64,000 bases of DNA, taken from NCBI GenBank assembly GCA_951812925.1, contig OX638370.1, forward strand, positions 48,921,948 through 48,985,947, in the 5' to 3' direction. The position numbers and the translations under genes were made by a program. Numbering within the stretch: position 1 is the stretch's first letter; the number at the start of each line of letters is the position of its first letter. Positions 24,504-34,105 of this stretch are shown one piece after another. This stretch comes from Calliopum simillimum. Lineage: Eukaryota; Arthropoda; Insecta; Diptera; Lauxaniidae. Under the pieces are notes generated by a model. That model was not told the DNA's origin, made no database searches, and saw nothing but the letters and a program-made list of their open reading frames with translations.

Positions 24504-25374
24504 AAATGTTTGTGTTAAAAATATAATTAATAGCCTTCAACTAAACATCTCTATACTGAAACTTTACATCGAAATATGTTTTTAGCAGACTGATAAAAAG
24601 TGCCACGTTTGTGACATTTTTGATGCGCCACGTTTGTGACATTTTTGTAGTTTATCGCCCATTGTAAAGCACGCTTTTGAGTTCAAGATTTTTCCGAAAG
24701 AATTTGGGGTCATGTATGCAAATCCTACAAAAAATTGTTTCCTGCATAAAATAAAATGTACTACCTGGGAGTGCCGAGTGCCACGTTTGTGACCATAATT
24801 TTTAAAAAAAAACTGCTTTTGTTTATAAACTGCCCTATAAAACGCAAACAGATTTCTTTTTGGACTCGTCTTGACATGATGACCTTTGGGTGATGGATAG
24901 TGATCAGAACTAATGCATATGTATTGCAATCTATTGACTGAAACAGTAGTACCATGCAGTAGTAGCATAATGCTTTCCAGAAATTTTTTTTTTCCAAAAC
25001 TAGGGGACAGTTTTCAATTCGAAATTGTGCCCTCTAAAAATTATTTAAAACTGCAGATGAGCTCAGAATATTGTAGCCTTAAATATTTACTTAATATGTG
25101 TAGTAACTTTTTTTCTGTTCTATTTCCGTTTTTTGGTCGTTTTTCATCGTTTTGTGTATAAAAAGTAGGGGTAGGACATGCCACGTTTGTGACATTTGGG
25201 GTATATTTGCAAACTTTCAAAGTAGACCAATAAATATTTGGTGGTAAAATTGATACGCTCTATTAGAAAAGCATAGTTTCTAACTTATAGCGTAATTTTT
25301 TGTGAAAAAAAAGCCTACTGTATAGGTGAAATCGCCAGAGGACACAAAAAGTACAGTTATCTGAGAATCACCCA

Positions 25375-25689
25375 TATCCCAGCAGTTCTCAAGGAGACAA
25401 TTGGCACAATATCAATAGCGAAGTGGCTAGTGGAACACGCACTAGTTCCTTTCTGACCCCGGGTAATGCAAGAAGTCATCAGTTCAAAAAAAAAAAAAAA
25501 AAAAAAATGAAACGTGAGCGATAAAAACGTTTGAATTTCAAATTTTCTTTGGAGAGGCTTTTTAGTTTCAAAATTTGAGTAAATTTATTTATCAAAAAAG
25601 CAAAAAAAAAAGAAAGAGAGCAAAATTTAAAAAAGAAACAAAAATTTTTTAAATATTTTTAAATTTGAATTTCACACATCTACGTCAAT
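25375..25689. repeat. Possible retroposed fragment with poly(A)
   Basis: A moderately GC-rich stretch (25377-25485) ends in a 24-nt A tract at about 25484-25507, as in a SINE tail. No clear box A or box B was found, so the nature is uncertain. Confidence 0.3.
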
Positions 25690-25795
25690 AAGCTTTATAG
25701 ACGAATGAGCTAAAGACTTCGTAATTTGTCTACGTGGGTAAAAAATGTTGTACCCTTGGTTCGAATCTCAGTATGGGTAGTTTGATTTTTTTTTT
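25690..25795 (+). repeat. tRNA-derived SINE-like sequence
   Basis: GATGAGCTAAAGAC-like box A region followed by CTTGGTTCGAATCTCAGTAT, a good box B, then a T-rich end. A further GCCGGTTCGAGCTAC box B-like motif at about 25898-25912 suggests a second head of this type close by. No complete cloverleaf could be formed. Confidence 0.35.
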
Positions 25796-25919
25796 CACTA
25801 AGAGAAGCAAGCTCCTCCTCACTAGTAAGTAGCTAGTGAGCGGTAGAACAAAAGGTGGCAATTGACACCGGCAATGACAAGCTAATGTAAAATTCGCCGG
25901 TTCGAGCTACATAAATTAG

Positions 25920-27397
25920 ATTGTAGAGAGAGTAGTACTATACCCCTTTAGACCAGTGAATTCGCTAATTCAGAACTAGTCGAAGGCGCTGTAGGGATGC
26001 TTTATGTTAATGATGTATTTTTTGTATATTTTTGTTCAAAAGTTGTACACATTTATTTTGACGCAAATAATTTTAAAAGCGAAAATTGTTATATGTTTTC
26101 GTCACGATTTAAATTTGTTTTCCCTTACAAACTACAAATTTATATAAAACTGGCTCCCACTGCATCTCTTTTTAACTAGTTTTGGGCTAGTAGTAACCGT
26201 GAACTATTATTTTTTGTTGACTGTCTCATATTTTTATCGCAGGGTAGTTAGGGGTATTTTAACTTAAATTATGTGAGCATACCACTAAATACTAAAATTT
26301 ATCAGTTCATATTTCGAAATACTGTATAAGCTATTTTCATAAAATTTGGTGGAGGGGTGCTGACTATCAATGGTCCAAAAATTAGAGAGATTGAAGAAGT
26401 GCACCGCCAACTTTTTTAACCATAAGAACAGGAAGGAGGAATTACCTCTGATAGCCAGGATTAGTATGTATTATAAGTATTGTGTTCGGAAAATTTGTAG
26501 AAGATCTTTACATTGTAAGAATTAATAAAGAAATCTTTCGCAAATTAACTGTACCACTCAGAACTGAACCACCTACAATTAGATATCTCCACAACAAAAG
26601 TAGATGAAATGTCAGCAGTGAGAGTGGCACCACTCCTATAATTAAAGCATGTAAAATGTTATATTTGTCGTTCATATGAAAAGTGATGCAAGTCCATTTC
26701 GGAGCAAAAGTAATGTTATAATATGAATTTTCTCACATTTTGTTACAAATAAATAAAATTGTGCTCTGTTTTCACAAAAAGTTTTCTTTTTGGTGTAGAA
26801 TTGATGTAATTTAGTTGAAAAAATGATGTTGTCCAAGTAACAGATTATTACGGCGCATAATTTGTACAGAATTTTTTTACCACTATTAAAATGAATGACA
26901 CATATTTGGTGAAACTTCTGAACTATAGGAGTAATCATGAGGAAATTTGATGTAAGGAAGTAGTTTAGAACTTTCACGAAAAATTTGAGGCGAAATAGAT
27001 ACGAGGAGTGCGCCACATAAAAAGCTATAAATAAAAAACTTGCTAAAACGTAAAAAAGTGGAGATAGCACAATACAGGATGTAAATTTTTTTAAATTCTC
27101 AAATATTTAAGTGTTTCAGTAGTATTTTCACGTCGCACAATATCTCAAAAAATGGACAAAAGATATTGATTTTATTTATAATGCTTATAAATTTATATAA
27201 ATAAATACAGTAAGCAATTTATAATAAGGAGCCTTATAAAGAATGGCCTGGGTTTTTTTTTAGAAATTCGGTTTAAACCCATAAATATAGAAATAAATTT
27301 AATAAACAGTTTTTTTAAATATGCAGGTTTTTTAACAATTGAATTTATAATATGAATATTTGCATACATATGTTACTTTTATTCTTTCTAACTTTAG
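25920..27397. other. Intronic DNA with one diverged repeat
   Basis: No gene. Around 26740-26860 the phrase ACAAAAAGTTTTCTTTTTGG and neighbours resemble, with many changes, the repeat flanking the BEL insertion (31860-31950). The last 20 bp (TTTATTCTTTCTAACTTTAG) form the acceptor of lectin exon C. Confidence 0.4.
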
Positions 27398-28202
27398 GCG
27401 TCCAATAACTTTATCTACTTCACGTCCATCAGAACCAATGAGTTCTCTTCCAGCTACCACTCCACATCCAATTGTGATGTCAACTTATTCATCGTTTGAT
27501 AAAAAAGCACAAAATGATCTTGAGTCACAACCGTCATATGTTTCATTAAAGTTAGATCATGAGCGAGCTCTTGACGATGATGACGATAGTAATTCCGATA
27601 TTGACATCATTGAAAAAGATGAAGAACATATTGATAGCGAATACGATGACAAAGACGAACAGCATGCTCGGGGTCTGAATGATATCAAAGAGCATGTTTT
27701 TGCCCAGGATGACGACGAAATAGAGCATGAAGTAGAACAAGGAATCCAAGAACTTCACCAACAACTTCATGACCAATATAATGATTCTGCAAGCTCAACT
27801 AATCAAGATAATGCTAGCGATGTTAAAGCTTCGGCTAATGTATTTCCAATGGAGGAAAACACTGCCACATTGGAGCAAGAACACCCTGTTAATGCATTTG
27901 AACCAACGGTAGCCCACACAGTTGCAACAATTGCACCTATAACTGAAAAATCTCCGGTAGAAGTTCGTTTAAAACAAATTTCTCAAGAAATTGAAAAAAT
28001 GTCGATAAATAAGGGTAGCGGTGGTGGCAGAATTGGTATGCTTAGCCAACACCTCACTGATACCGATGACATAGGCCGACAATCTTTTCTCTCCCTTACC
28101 GATTTAATTCGTACTCTTCGCCCTAACGACAAGCAAATTATACCTCAAATAGATTCAGACTACTCTAACGCCATGAGAGTACTTGGAGAATCCTCGTCCA
28201 TT
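27398..28202 (+). CDS. C-type lectin gene, exon C (acidic disordered tail)
   Basis: The first base completes the codon left by exon B (SAQ-G-RPIT), so phases agree. About 268 residues follow: a Ser/Thr/Pro-rich start, a very acidic stretch (DDDDDSNSDIDIIEKDEEHI), a short coiled-coil-like segment (VEQGIQELHQQLHDQYN), an Asn/Ser/Ala linker, and a conserved-looking end (PVEVRLKQISQEIEKMSI, GMLSQHLTDTDDIGRQSFL). No membrane span or catalytic motif is seen. The composition suggests a long disordered, possibly cytoplasmic or secreted linker. Two ends are possible. A phase-0 donor ATT|GTAAAC at 28203 would splice to the exon at 28482; without splicing the frame continues (VNNNDSRKYKDMDTENHALI) to TAA at 28263-28265. 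I prefer the spliced form, but both may be isoforms. Confidence 0.8.
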
Positions 28203-28481
28203 GTAAACAATAATGACTCAAGAAAGTATAAGGATATGGACACTGAAAATCATGCATTAATTTAAGAATCTTTTGTACGACAAAACAAAACAAAAAAAAA
28301 AAAAGCAAATTAATATTGGACTTAATCATTTCATTATACGAGTATTCATAATAAAACAAACGAGACCCACAACAGAAGTGTGTTTCAAAAAACCACTAAT
28401 ATTGAGAAAAATATAAATGAGTGAATCTTAATACGTAATGTAATGTGTTTTTTTTTATGGATTGAAATCAAATATTTTTAG

Positions 28482-28567
28482 GTACAAAATTTGGTAAAAG
28501 AGGCTCTTGATATTTACGCCAAGGGAATGAATCGCAGGATATCTCGAATTTTTCACCTTGAGTCAAG
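28482..28567 (+). CDS. Probable further lectin-gene exon
   Basis: Acceptor AATATTTTTAG ends at 28481. The frame reads VQNLVKEALDIYAKGMNRRI then SRIFHLES, an amphipathic, basic, protein-like sequence in otherwise non-coding DNA. It fits in phase 0 to the donor at 28203. A donor AAG|GTATAG follows at 28568, so the gene may continue downstream; if unspliced, the frame stops at TAA 28581-28583 after five more codons. No later exon was found within the window. Confidence 0.55.
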
Positions 28568-28583
28568 GTATAGAAAAAAATAA

Positions 28584-29796
28584 TGTCTGATACTCAACAT
28601 TAAACTTGTATTGTTTTTTTTTTTTTTTGCTTAAATACGCACATGAAACGCATTTTCGAAATTACACCCTGTTGTAAAACCTTAACTACCTTTAGGATAA
28701 AACTTTTTGTCCCAATGTCATAGCAAAATCACACAAGAAAAGTTTTTACAAAACATAAAAGAACCGGGTTATATTAGGTTAAAACGTTCATTGATTTTAA
28801 CGATTTTGTAGCTTTCGCGATTAAATTTTGACTTTTTAGTGTTCGGCGACTAGTGGTGAAATTTTATGGCACACATTGACTCCATACTCCTCAGTTTTAG
28901 GTGCAATTTTTGTACCTTTTTAAGAAAAGGGTAAAAATGACCTATATGAGGGGGATGTAGAGGGTTAAAGTTTTCTACAGAAGTATTCCTCGTAATATTC
29001 TACATAAGTTTGCTGCATACATAATACAGCTCAGAGATGTAAAGATCGAATAGTTTAATATGTCGATTTTACACAAGAATGCGTAAAAAGGGGAAAACTT
29101 TGATCCCCCTAAATAAATATTCAGACGTAAACTTTCAAAACGCCGAAACACGTAATTTATTTGTTGGTCCCCTTACCAAAATCCATAGTCAAAACCTTGT
29201 TATTTTGGAAAAAACCTAAAATTGTTGTACAGTGTAATTAATAAAATTCTCAATGGGTTTTTTTAGATTTTAAAACTTTTAGGTTCATACTTTACAATAC
29301 GTCTAGTGTTATATGTAAAGATGCGTTCGGTTTTATTTGTCCAAGAAGGTTACCCAACGATGTCGTTTTTTGTCCACCGTTGTGTGATATCTTCTTTAAG
29401 GTTATTTTGTGTGGTCGATGATTTGATGTCTTCACTGTTGATCGTAGTTTGATGTTCTTCATACGTATATGTTCGTTTATAACTTTGAGCGTTTATTGTT
29501 GATGATTTTACGTTTTATATTGGTTTGCGTTATATATTAATTTGTTTGTACTTTTCTCTTGTACGTGTACTATTGGGAGGGTTCGCTGCTTGTCACGACA
29601 GCATACCCTTGCAGCAGGTAACAAAAGTTGGCAGATATGTTTACGTTGGCATTGGCGGATCAAGCATTGTCAAGAGGGGGGCCGATTGACTACATTTCTA
29701 GATAATAACAGAATGTTTTTAAAATCTTTACATATAATTAAAAAACAAAATTTAATGACTTGGTTTGAGTGGTGGGCCAATCGCCCCCCCTTGGGG
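28584..29796. other. No recognisable gene
   Basis: Downstream of the last supported lectin exon. It may hold 3' UTR or a further intron. The frame at 29542-29811 has no family resemblance. Confidence 0.4.
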
Positions 29797-30402
29797 GACG
29801 TGTATCCGTAAATTCTGATGCAGAAATGGAAAGCTCTAATCAATCTTCTAAACCCAATTCAAATAATGTCGATATCTTTATTTTTCTCGGAGATATCCTA
29901 ACCTAAAAAGTTAAAAAAGTGCAAAAAACGTGTTTTGTCATTATTTCAGTCTACGATATTTCGGAGAAAAATTAAGCTTTTGACATAATTTAAATGCGGT
30001 TTTAAAGCAAAAGATTGGAACTTTCAGAAAATGCATACAATTTTGCGTATGAATGTTCTATATTCTAGTTATATAGCTTCAAAATATAGCAAAAACGGTA
30101 TTTTTTCCTTGTTTAGGCTAAGATATCTCAAAAACCGTGTGAGATATAGCAATTTTAAGGCCGGATTCAGATTCAGCATTGCAAGATACATTAAATATAA
30201 CTATTTTTATATTTGTTTGTTGTGTTTTTTTTCCGATTTTTTTTTTATATGGGATAAGTATTTTTGCGATATTTCGCGGGGATGATCAGCTACGATTTCG
30301 GGGCTTGCATTTTTCAGACCACTAAACTAATACAAATGAAACCCCTTTCACAGATTTTCTCCACATAGCCAAAAAACCTATCGACTGTTCAAGAGCACCG
30401 TG
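29797..30402 (+). mobile_element. Half copy of the CACGGTGCTC foldback family (family B)
   Basis: From TATCCGTAAATTCTGATGCA to the terminal AAGAGCACCGTG, this matches 43060-43671 closely. The left inverted arm is missing, so this is a deletion derivative of the element at 42704-43671. Confidence 0.75.
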
Positions 30403-30464
30403 TCCGAATTCGCCCAGTTTTTGTTTAGAGCTTGCGCTTACAATTCTTAGTATTTATGTGTATT

Positions 30465-30828
30465 TTGGTTGCATTATCGTGAAAAATACTCCAAAAGTTG
30501 CATTTTGAAGATATTTTTTGTATGGGCGGTAGGCGTGTCCGTTGACTGATTTCGCTCATTTTCAATCCCCCGAGCAAACTTTGACGACGAAGGCTGGGTA
30601 CCAAATTTCATTGAATTATCTTGCTTAGTTTTCCCTAAAAAATTTATTTCCACACACAGCCAGCCAGCCAGCCAGCCAGCCACCCAGCCAGATAGACGGA
30701 CATGGCTATATCGGCTCAAGAGGTGACGCTGATCAAGAATATATTTACATTTCTATATCTGCCACGCCTCCTTATCTGCGTTACAAACGGAAGGACAAAG
30801 TGAATATACCCTGGGTGTAGGGTATAAA
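30465..30828 (+). mobile_element. Interspersed repeat ending GGTGTAGGGTAT (copy 2)
   Basis: Matches 9550-9906 throughout its length (for example TTTTGGTTGCATTATCGTGA, the GACATGGCTATATCGGCTCA core and the terminal CCCTGGGTGTAGGGTAT). Its 5' part is missing. Confidence 0.7.
30656..30691 (+). repeat. (CCAG)n microsatellite
   Basis: About eight CAGC/CCAG units in tandem inside the interspersed repeat; only a remnant of it exists in copy 1 (CAGCCTGCCAGCCAG). Confidence 0.9.
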
Positions 30829-30954
30829 AATGCCATAATAATAGGCTAATTAAGTGCCCTAACGCCGAATTTTAGGCTCTTCGTTTTTTTAAAAAGAGTT
30901 TGCTAAAGTTTAGGCTAGCAGAGCTATTTCGAAAAAAAACATTTTGAATAAAAG

Positions 30955-31475
30955 TAAGCAATGAATAATTAAAGGCTATTTAAATGCGCCATCGCCAAAA
31001 GAAAAGCTTTTCATTAAAAAAAAAATGGACCAAATCAATTTTCTTGAAATTAGGAACTTTTAACGACAACAATGCCAGACAAAAACAACAACTTTACAAC
31101 AACAGCTTTACAACAACATTTTTACAACAACAAATTTACTACTACTACAACAACAGTAATTTTACATAAGAGAAGAGGTAAGTGAGCGGCCTGTGGCCGC
31201 AGCTCAGGATTTAAAATTCCCAAAAATCCAACACCGGCTTCGTGGTATATAATATATCCAACACCTAGTTTGCTAGCCAAATTGTTGTTGTTGTTTTTGT
31301 TGTTGTAAAGTTGTTGTTGGTGTTTTCTGTTCTGGAATTGTTGTTATTAAAAGTTCCATTTTTTTTTTAAATGATAAGCTTTCTATATGGCGATTGCCTT
31401 TAATTAGCTTTTAAATATTGACTGCTTAAAGTAAGCAACGAATAATTAAAGGCTATTTAAATGCCCCATATAGGT
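30955..31475. mobile_element. Foldback element with (CAA)n and (GTT)n arms
   Basis: The direct flank phrase GAATAATTAAAGGCTATTTA occurs at both ends (about 30965 and 31440). Inside, CAACAACA-rich DNA on the left pairs with GTTGTTGTT-rich DNA on the right around a GC-rich centre (GCGGCCTGTGGCCGC, about 31186). The centre and right part match 3053-3185 in inverse. The frame at 30984-31169 is repeat-driven. Confidence 0.6.
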
Positions 31476-31765
31476 ATTTCTTCAGATAATTCTACCGAGC
31501 GAAAAAATTTAAATATGTTCTAAAGTTTGATTTAACCACCAGTAGTTAAGCGATATATTCAAATTTATATACACAAGTAACACATATAACATTTCACAAC
31601 GGTAACCAACTAAAAAATAGCGGCAAACATGATATTTTCTTCAATTTAGTTTTTAACAAATTTGGTAGTCTTTTCTTTTAATGCGATGAACGAGCTTAAG
31701 AAAATTTAATTTTGTATTAGATTGCCTTAAAATTTGCATAACAATAGCAATTACAAATAAAATGC

Positions 31766-32502
31766 TACGTAGGTAAAATAAAGTGTCCCCAAATTCCCCA
31801 TCGCGAATTAAGTTTCTGAAGAAACAAATATCATAATATGTTTTGGCTGGTATTCTGTCAGTAATCAATAAAATTGGGTTTTGTTTTTACGAAAAGTTTA
31901 CTTGATAGCGTGGAATTGATTATATTTATTTAAAAAATTATATCGGTCATCTAACCGATTTCAAAATAAACAAGTTATATTTTTACATGGATTTTTTCGA
32001 TCAATTTTTAAATATTTTCATGGATTTATTTAAATAAAAAAGCAATCCAAGTGCTGTGTGACATTTATTGTTTGAAATATAAATAAATATAACCGATTTA
32101 TTATAAACGATTCATATTTTTACATGGATTTTTTCAATCGAAACACCAACCCAAGTGTTTTTGGATGCTAGGATGCCAAATCTGACACTCAATTTTTTCC
32201 AGGGCAACATGTGGTGGCAGTTTTAGGAAATAAATTAGCCGCTTTTTTTAATTCAACAGAACAATATACCAAAAATCCATGTAAAAATATGAATGTTTAT
32301 AATAAATTTACATAATTTGACCGATATAATTTTTTGGAATAAATATAATCAATTCCACGCTATCAAGTAAACTTTTCGTAAAAACAAAACCCAATTTTAT
32401 TGATTGCTGACAGAATACCAGCCAAAACATATTATGATATTTGTTTCTTCAGAAACTTAATTCGCGATGGGGAATTTGGGGACACTTTATTTTACCTACG
32501 TA
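31766..32502. repeat. Palindrome spanning the BEL 3' boundary
   Basis: Arms 31766-31949 and 32318-32502 are inverted and nearly identical. The right arm contains flanking DNA, the ATATT duplication and the first 61 bp of the LTR; the left arm carries the same three parts in inverse (LTR piece 31766-31826, then AATAT, then flank). Further inward pairing includes ATATTTTTACATGGATTTTT and its inverse. Confidence 0.85.
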
Positions 32503-32707
32503 AAATAAAACTTTGGGAAAATCCGTGAGAAATAAATCAAAACGAAGGCGGTTTCAGAAAAACACTATAACTTTATTGCGCGGAGTACAATACAGTATTA
32601 AACTTAAAATCTAAACCTAAGATCAAAAGAGAGCGCCAAACCGTCAGTGTTGCCGCTGTCGGTCAAACTTGACGAAGACTGGAGTGTGTTCAGTCTTGGG
32701 GCAAACA
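32442..32707 (-). repeat. BEL 3' LTR (266 bp)
   Basis: Direct repeat of 41502-41767 with one mismatch. Minus-strand AATAAA signals (TTTATT on the plus strand, near 32486 and 32572) could serve polyadenylation. Confidence 0.95.
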
Positions 32708-32811
32708 TGCCGCCCGCCTTGCAGGAATGCAATATTTGAACTAACTCCATACAAACTCGCGCCAGTATCTCCGGCTGCAAGTATAGCAGGAGCCACCATT
32801 AGAAAGGAAAA

Positions 32812-32907
32812 ACGCGCCAGAGACCGGCTGCATAGTGAGAGAAAAAAACGCGCCAGAGACCGGCTGCATTGAGAGAGGAAAAAAACCGCGCCAGAGACCG
32901 GCTGCAT
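32812..32907 (-). repeat. Three-copy tandem repeat in the BEL 3' region
   Basis: CGCGCCAGAGACCGGCTGCA occurs three times (starting about 32812, 32851 and 32887) with A-rich spacers, between the third ORF and the 3' LTR. Frames here are repeat-driven. Confidence 0.85.
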
Positions 32908-33000
32908 ATATAATTTTAAAATTCAAACATGTCCAATTACCTTTTAGTGGGAGCCCCACAAGATTAGTGTGCCAGCAGCTTTAAAGATGAAGGCTGCTGG

Positions 33001-34047
33001 CTAGCAAGCTCCTGACAGCACAAAGCCGAACACTGTGTTTTGGGCCAGCGGTTGACCCGGACCAGTCGGGTAGATGCCTGGCAACATGATCTTCTGATAG
33101 ACATCTACCCCAAGCCGAAGAAAGACTGGCGCCGACTTGTAAAATGTAGGATCCGCTAGAAGCAAATTCGTGAACGGCACCCTTACCTTTTCGTCTATGT
33201 CACGAAAAGGCGTGACCACTCTCATCCCCTGCTCCACCCTGGCCATTGTCTCCAGACACACGGTTGAGCCATGGTTAGCCCGCACGGAAAGCGAACAAAC
33301 CTCCTCGTCACCTAGCCACGTCGTTGGGAGCCGCAACTTTCGCACCAAGTCCCTGGCAATGAGGGTTCTTGGTGCGCACGGATCCAAGATCGCGCGTTCA
33401 TTCGTAAGGCGGCCGTTGGCCACGATGCGCACAATAGCGGTAGGCAGCAGCGTCATAATTTGCTGCAGAGAAGTAGTAGATGGTGGAGCAGGAGCTGACC
33501 GTCCTGGAAAGCGGACTAGCGCAACATTTGCCCCAGCCTGGCGGGAAGTGGAAGGCCCACGCCTAAATGGATTAGAGTGGCCACGGGTGCTTGGTTGACT
33601 TTTAAAAGGCTCTTGCCTATGGCCTTCACCAGCACGTCTGCCGCGGTACCTCTTGGGACGTAACCGGCCGGGAGCACCCTCGTCGCGACTGTGCAGCAAG
33701 CTGTGGTGATCATCACCGCAGTGGCGACATCTCCTCGTATCCGGGCAGCTCCCTCGCAAGTGATTCGGAGAAAGACAGTTGGAGCAGTACCTCCAAAAAA
33801 GCACTGCTCGCAACCGCTGCTCAAAATTCTTGCTTAGGAACTGCCGGCACGACTGGAGATTATGCTCCGACGAGCAGAGGCGGCACCTTATTGGTGCTTC
33901 GTCCTTTCGTGCCACCACGGTCACCACACTTGACAACACATTCGGGACAGGGCTACGTTCCCGCACGGTCTCCGACTCACTCATGTCAGTGAGCCCCAAA
34001 GTCACCTCCTCCAAGAGGTCACCGACAATACTGGCTGTGCTAGACAT
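33001..34047 (-). CDS. BEL third ORF: zinc-finger plus DUF1758-like protease-type protein (env position)
   Basis: An intact 348-residue frame from ATG at 34047, downstream of integrase. It has an acidic N-terminus; cysteine/histidine motifs CRLCSSEHNLQSC, YCSNCLSPNHLRGSC and CRHCGDDHHSLLH in the same arrangement as the gag finger of this element; a basic Arg/Ser/Pro linker; then a retropepsin-like segment (AILDPCAPRTLIARDLV ... LGVDVYQKIMLPG ... LAQNTVFGFVLSG) that parallels pol's ALIDSGSEGTFV ... LIGGDLYPTIILDG ... LAQETIFGWIFTG. The catalytic D-S-G of pol is D-P-C here, so proteolysis is doubtful. No signal peptide or membrane span is obvious, so it is not a classical envelope. The region is clearly GC-richer than gag-pol, hinting at separate origin. 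A polypyrimidine tract and CAG end one base before the ATG, so it is probably made from a spliced mRNA. Confidence 0.85.
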   Translation of the reverse strand: MSSTASIVGDLLEEVTLGLTDMSESETVRERSPVPNVLSSVVTVVARKDEAPIRCRLCSSEHNLQSCRQFLSKNFEQRLRAVLFWRYCSNCLSPNHLRGSCPDTRRCRHCGDDHHSLLHSRDEGAPGRLRPKRYRGRRAGEGHRQEPFKSQPSTRGHSNPFRRGPSTSRQAGANVALVRFPGRSAPAPPSTTSLQQIMTLLPTAIVRIVANGRLTNERAILDPCAPRTLIARDLVRKLRLPTTWLGDEEVCSLSVRANHGSTVCLETMARVEQGMRVVTPFRDIDEKVRVPFTNLLLADPTFYKSAPVFLRLGVDVYQKIMLPGIYPTGPGQPLAQNTVFGFVLSGAC

Positions 34048-34075
34048 GCTGAAACGAGAACGAACAAACAAAAAA
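34048..34075 (-). promoter_or_regulatory. Splice acceptor for the third ORF
   Basis: On the minus strand a pyrimidine-rich run (GTTTGTTCGTTCTCGTTTCAG) ends in AG at 34049-34050, one base before the ATG at 34047. This is a strong insect 3' splice-site context. Confidence 0.7.
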
Positions 34076-34105
34076 GGTATTAAGGGGAAAAAGTGAAACT
34101 TCAAG

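Larger units (their letters stand above)
18897..25374. mobile_element. Palindrome-ended DNA element split by copia (about 2.1 kb before insertion)
   Basis: The left end TGGGTGATTCTTAGATAACT is inverted at the right end (AGTTATCTGAGAATCACCCA), and TA flanks both (18895-18896 and 25375-25376). Between them lie the copia element (19154-23521) and a foldback (23718-24503). Six direct copies of GCCACGTTTGTGAC sit inside at 19076, 19096, 24602, 24627, 24780 and 25180. No transposase frame remains. Confidence 0.7.

Noticed and set aside
24582..24997. Minus-strand frames of 128 and 78 codons
   Set aside because: They read through repeated GTCACAAACGTGGC motifs of a non-coding DNA element; no family resemblance.
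26672..27070. 132-codon minus-strand frame with hydrophobic stretches
   Set aside because: AT-rich repeat DNA gives Phe/Leu/Ile-rich translations; the stretch resembles a diverged repeat and has no conserved motif.
32644..32959. Minus-strand frames with CSRSLARF repeats
   Set aside because: Produced by the three-copy CGCGCCAGAGACCGGCTGCA repeat near the 3' LTR.
33170..33598. 142-codon plus-strand frame
   Set aside because: Shadow of the GC-rich third ORF of the BEL element on the opposite strand.
33001..34047. Classical envelope gene
   Set aside because: It lies in the env position and appears spliced, but no signal peptide, furin-like site or membrane span is visible; the Cys/His and protease-like motifs point to gag/protease ancestry.
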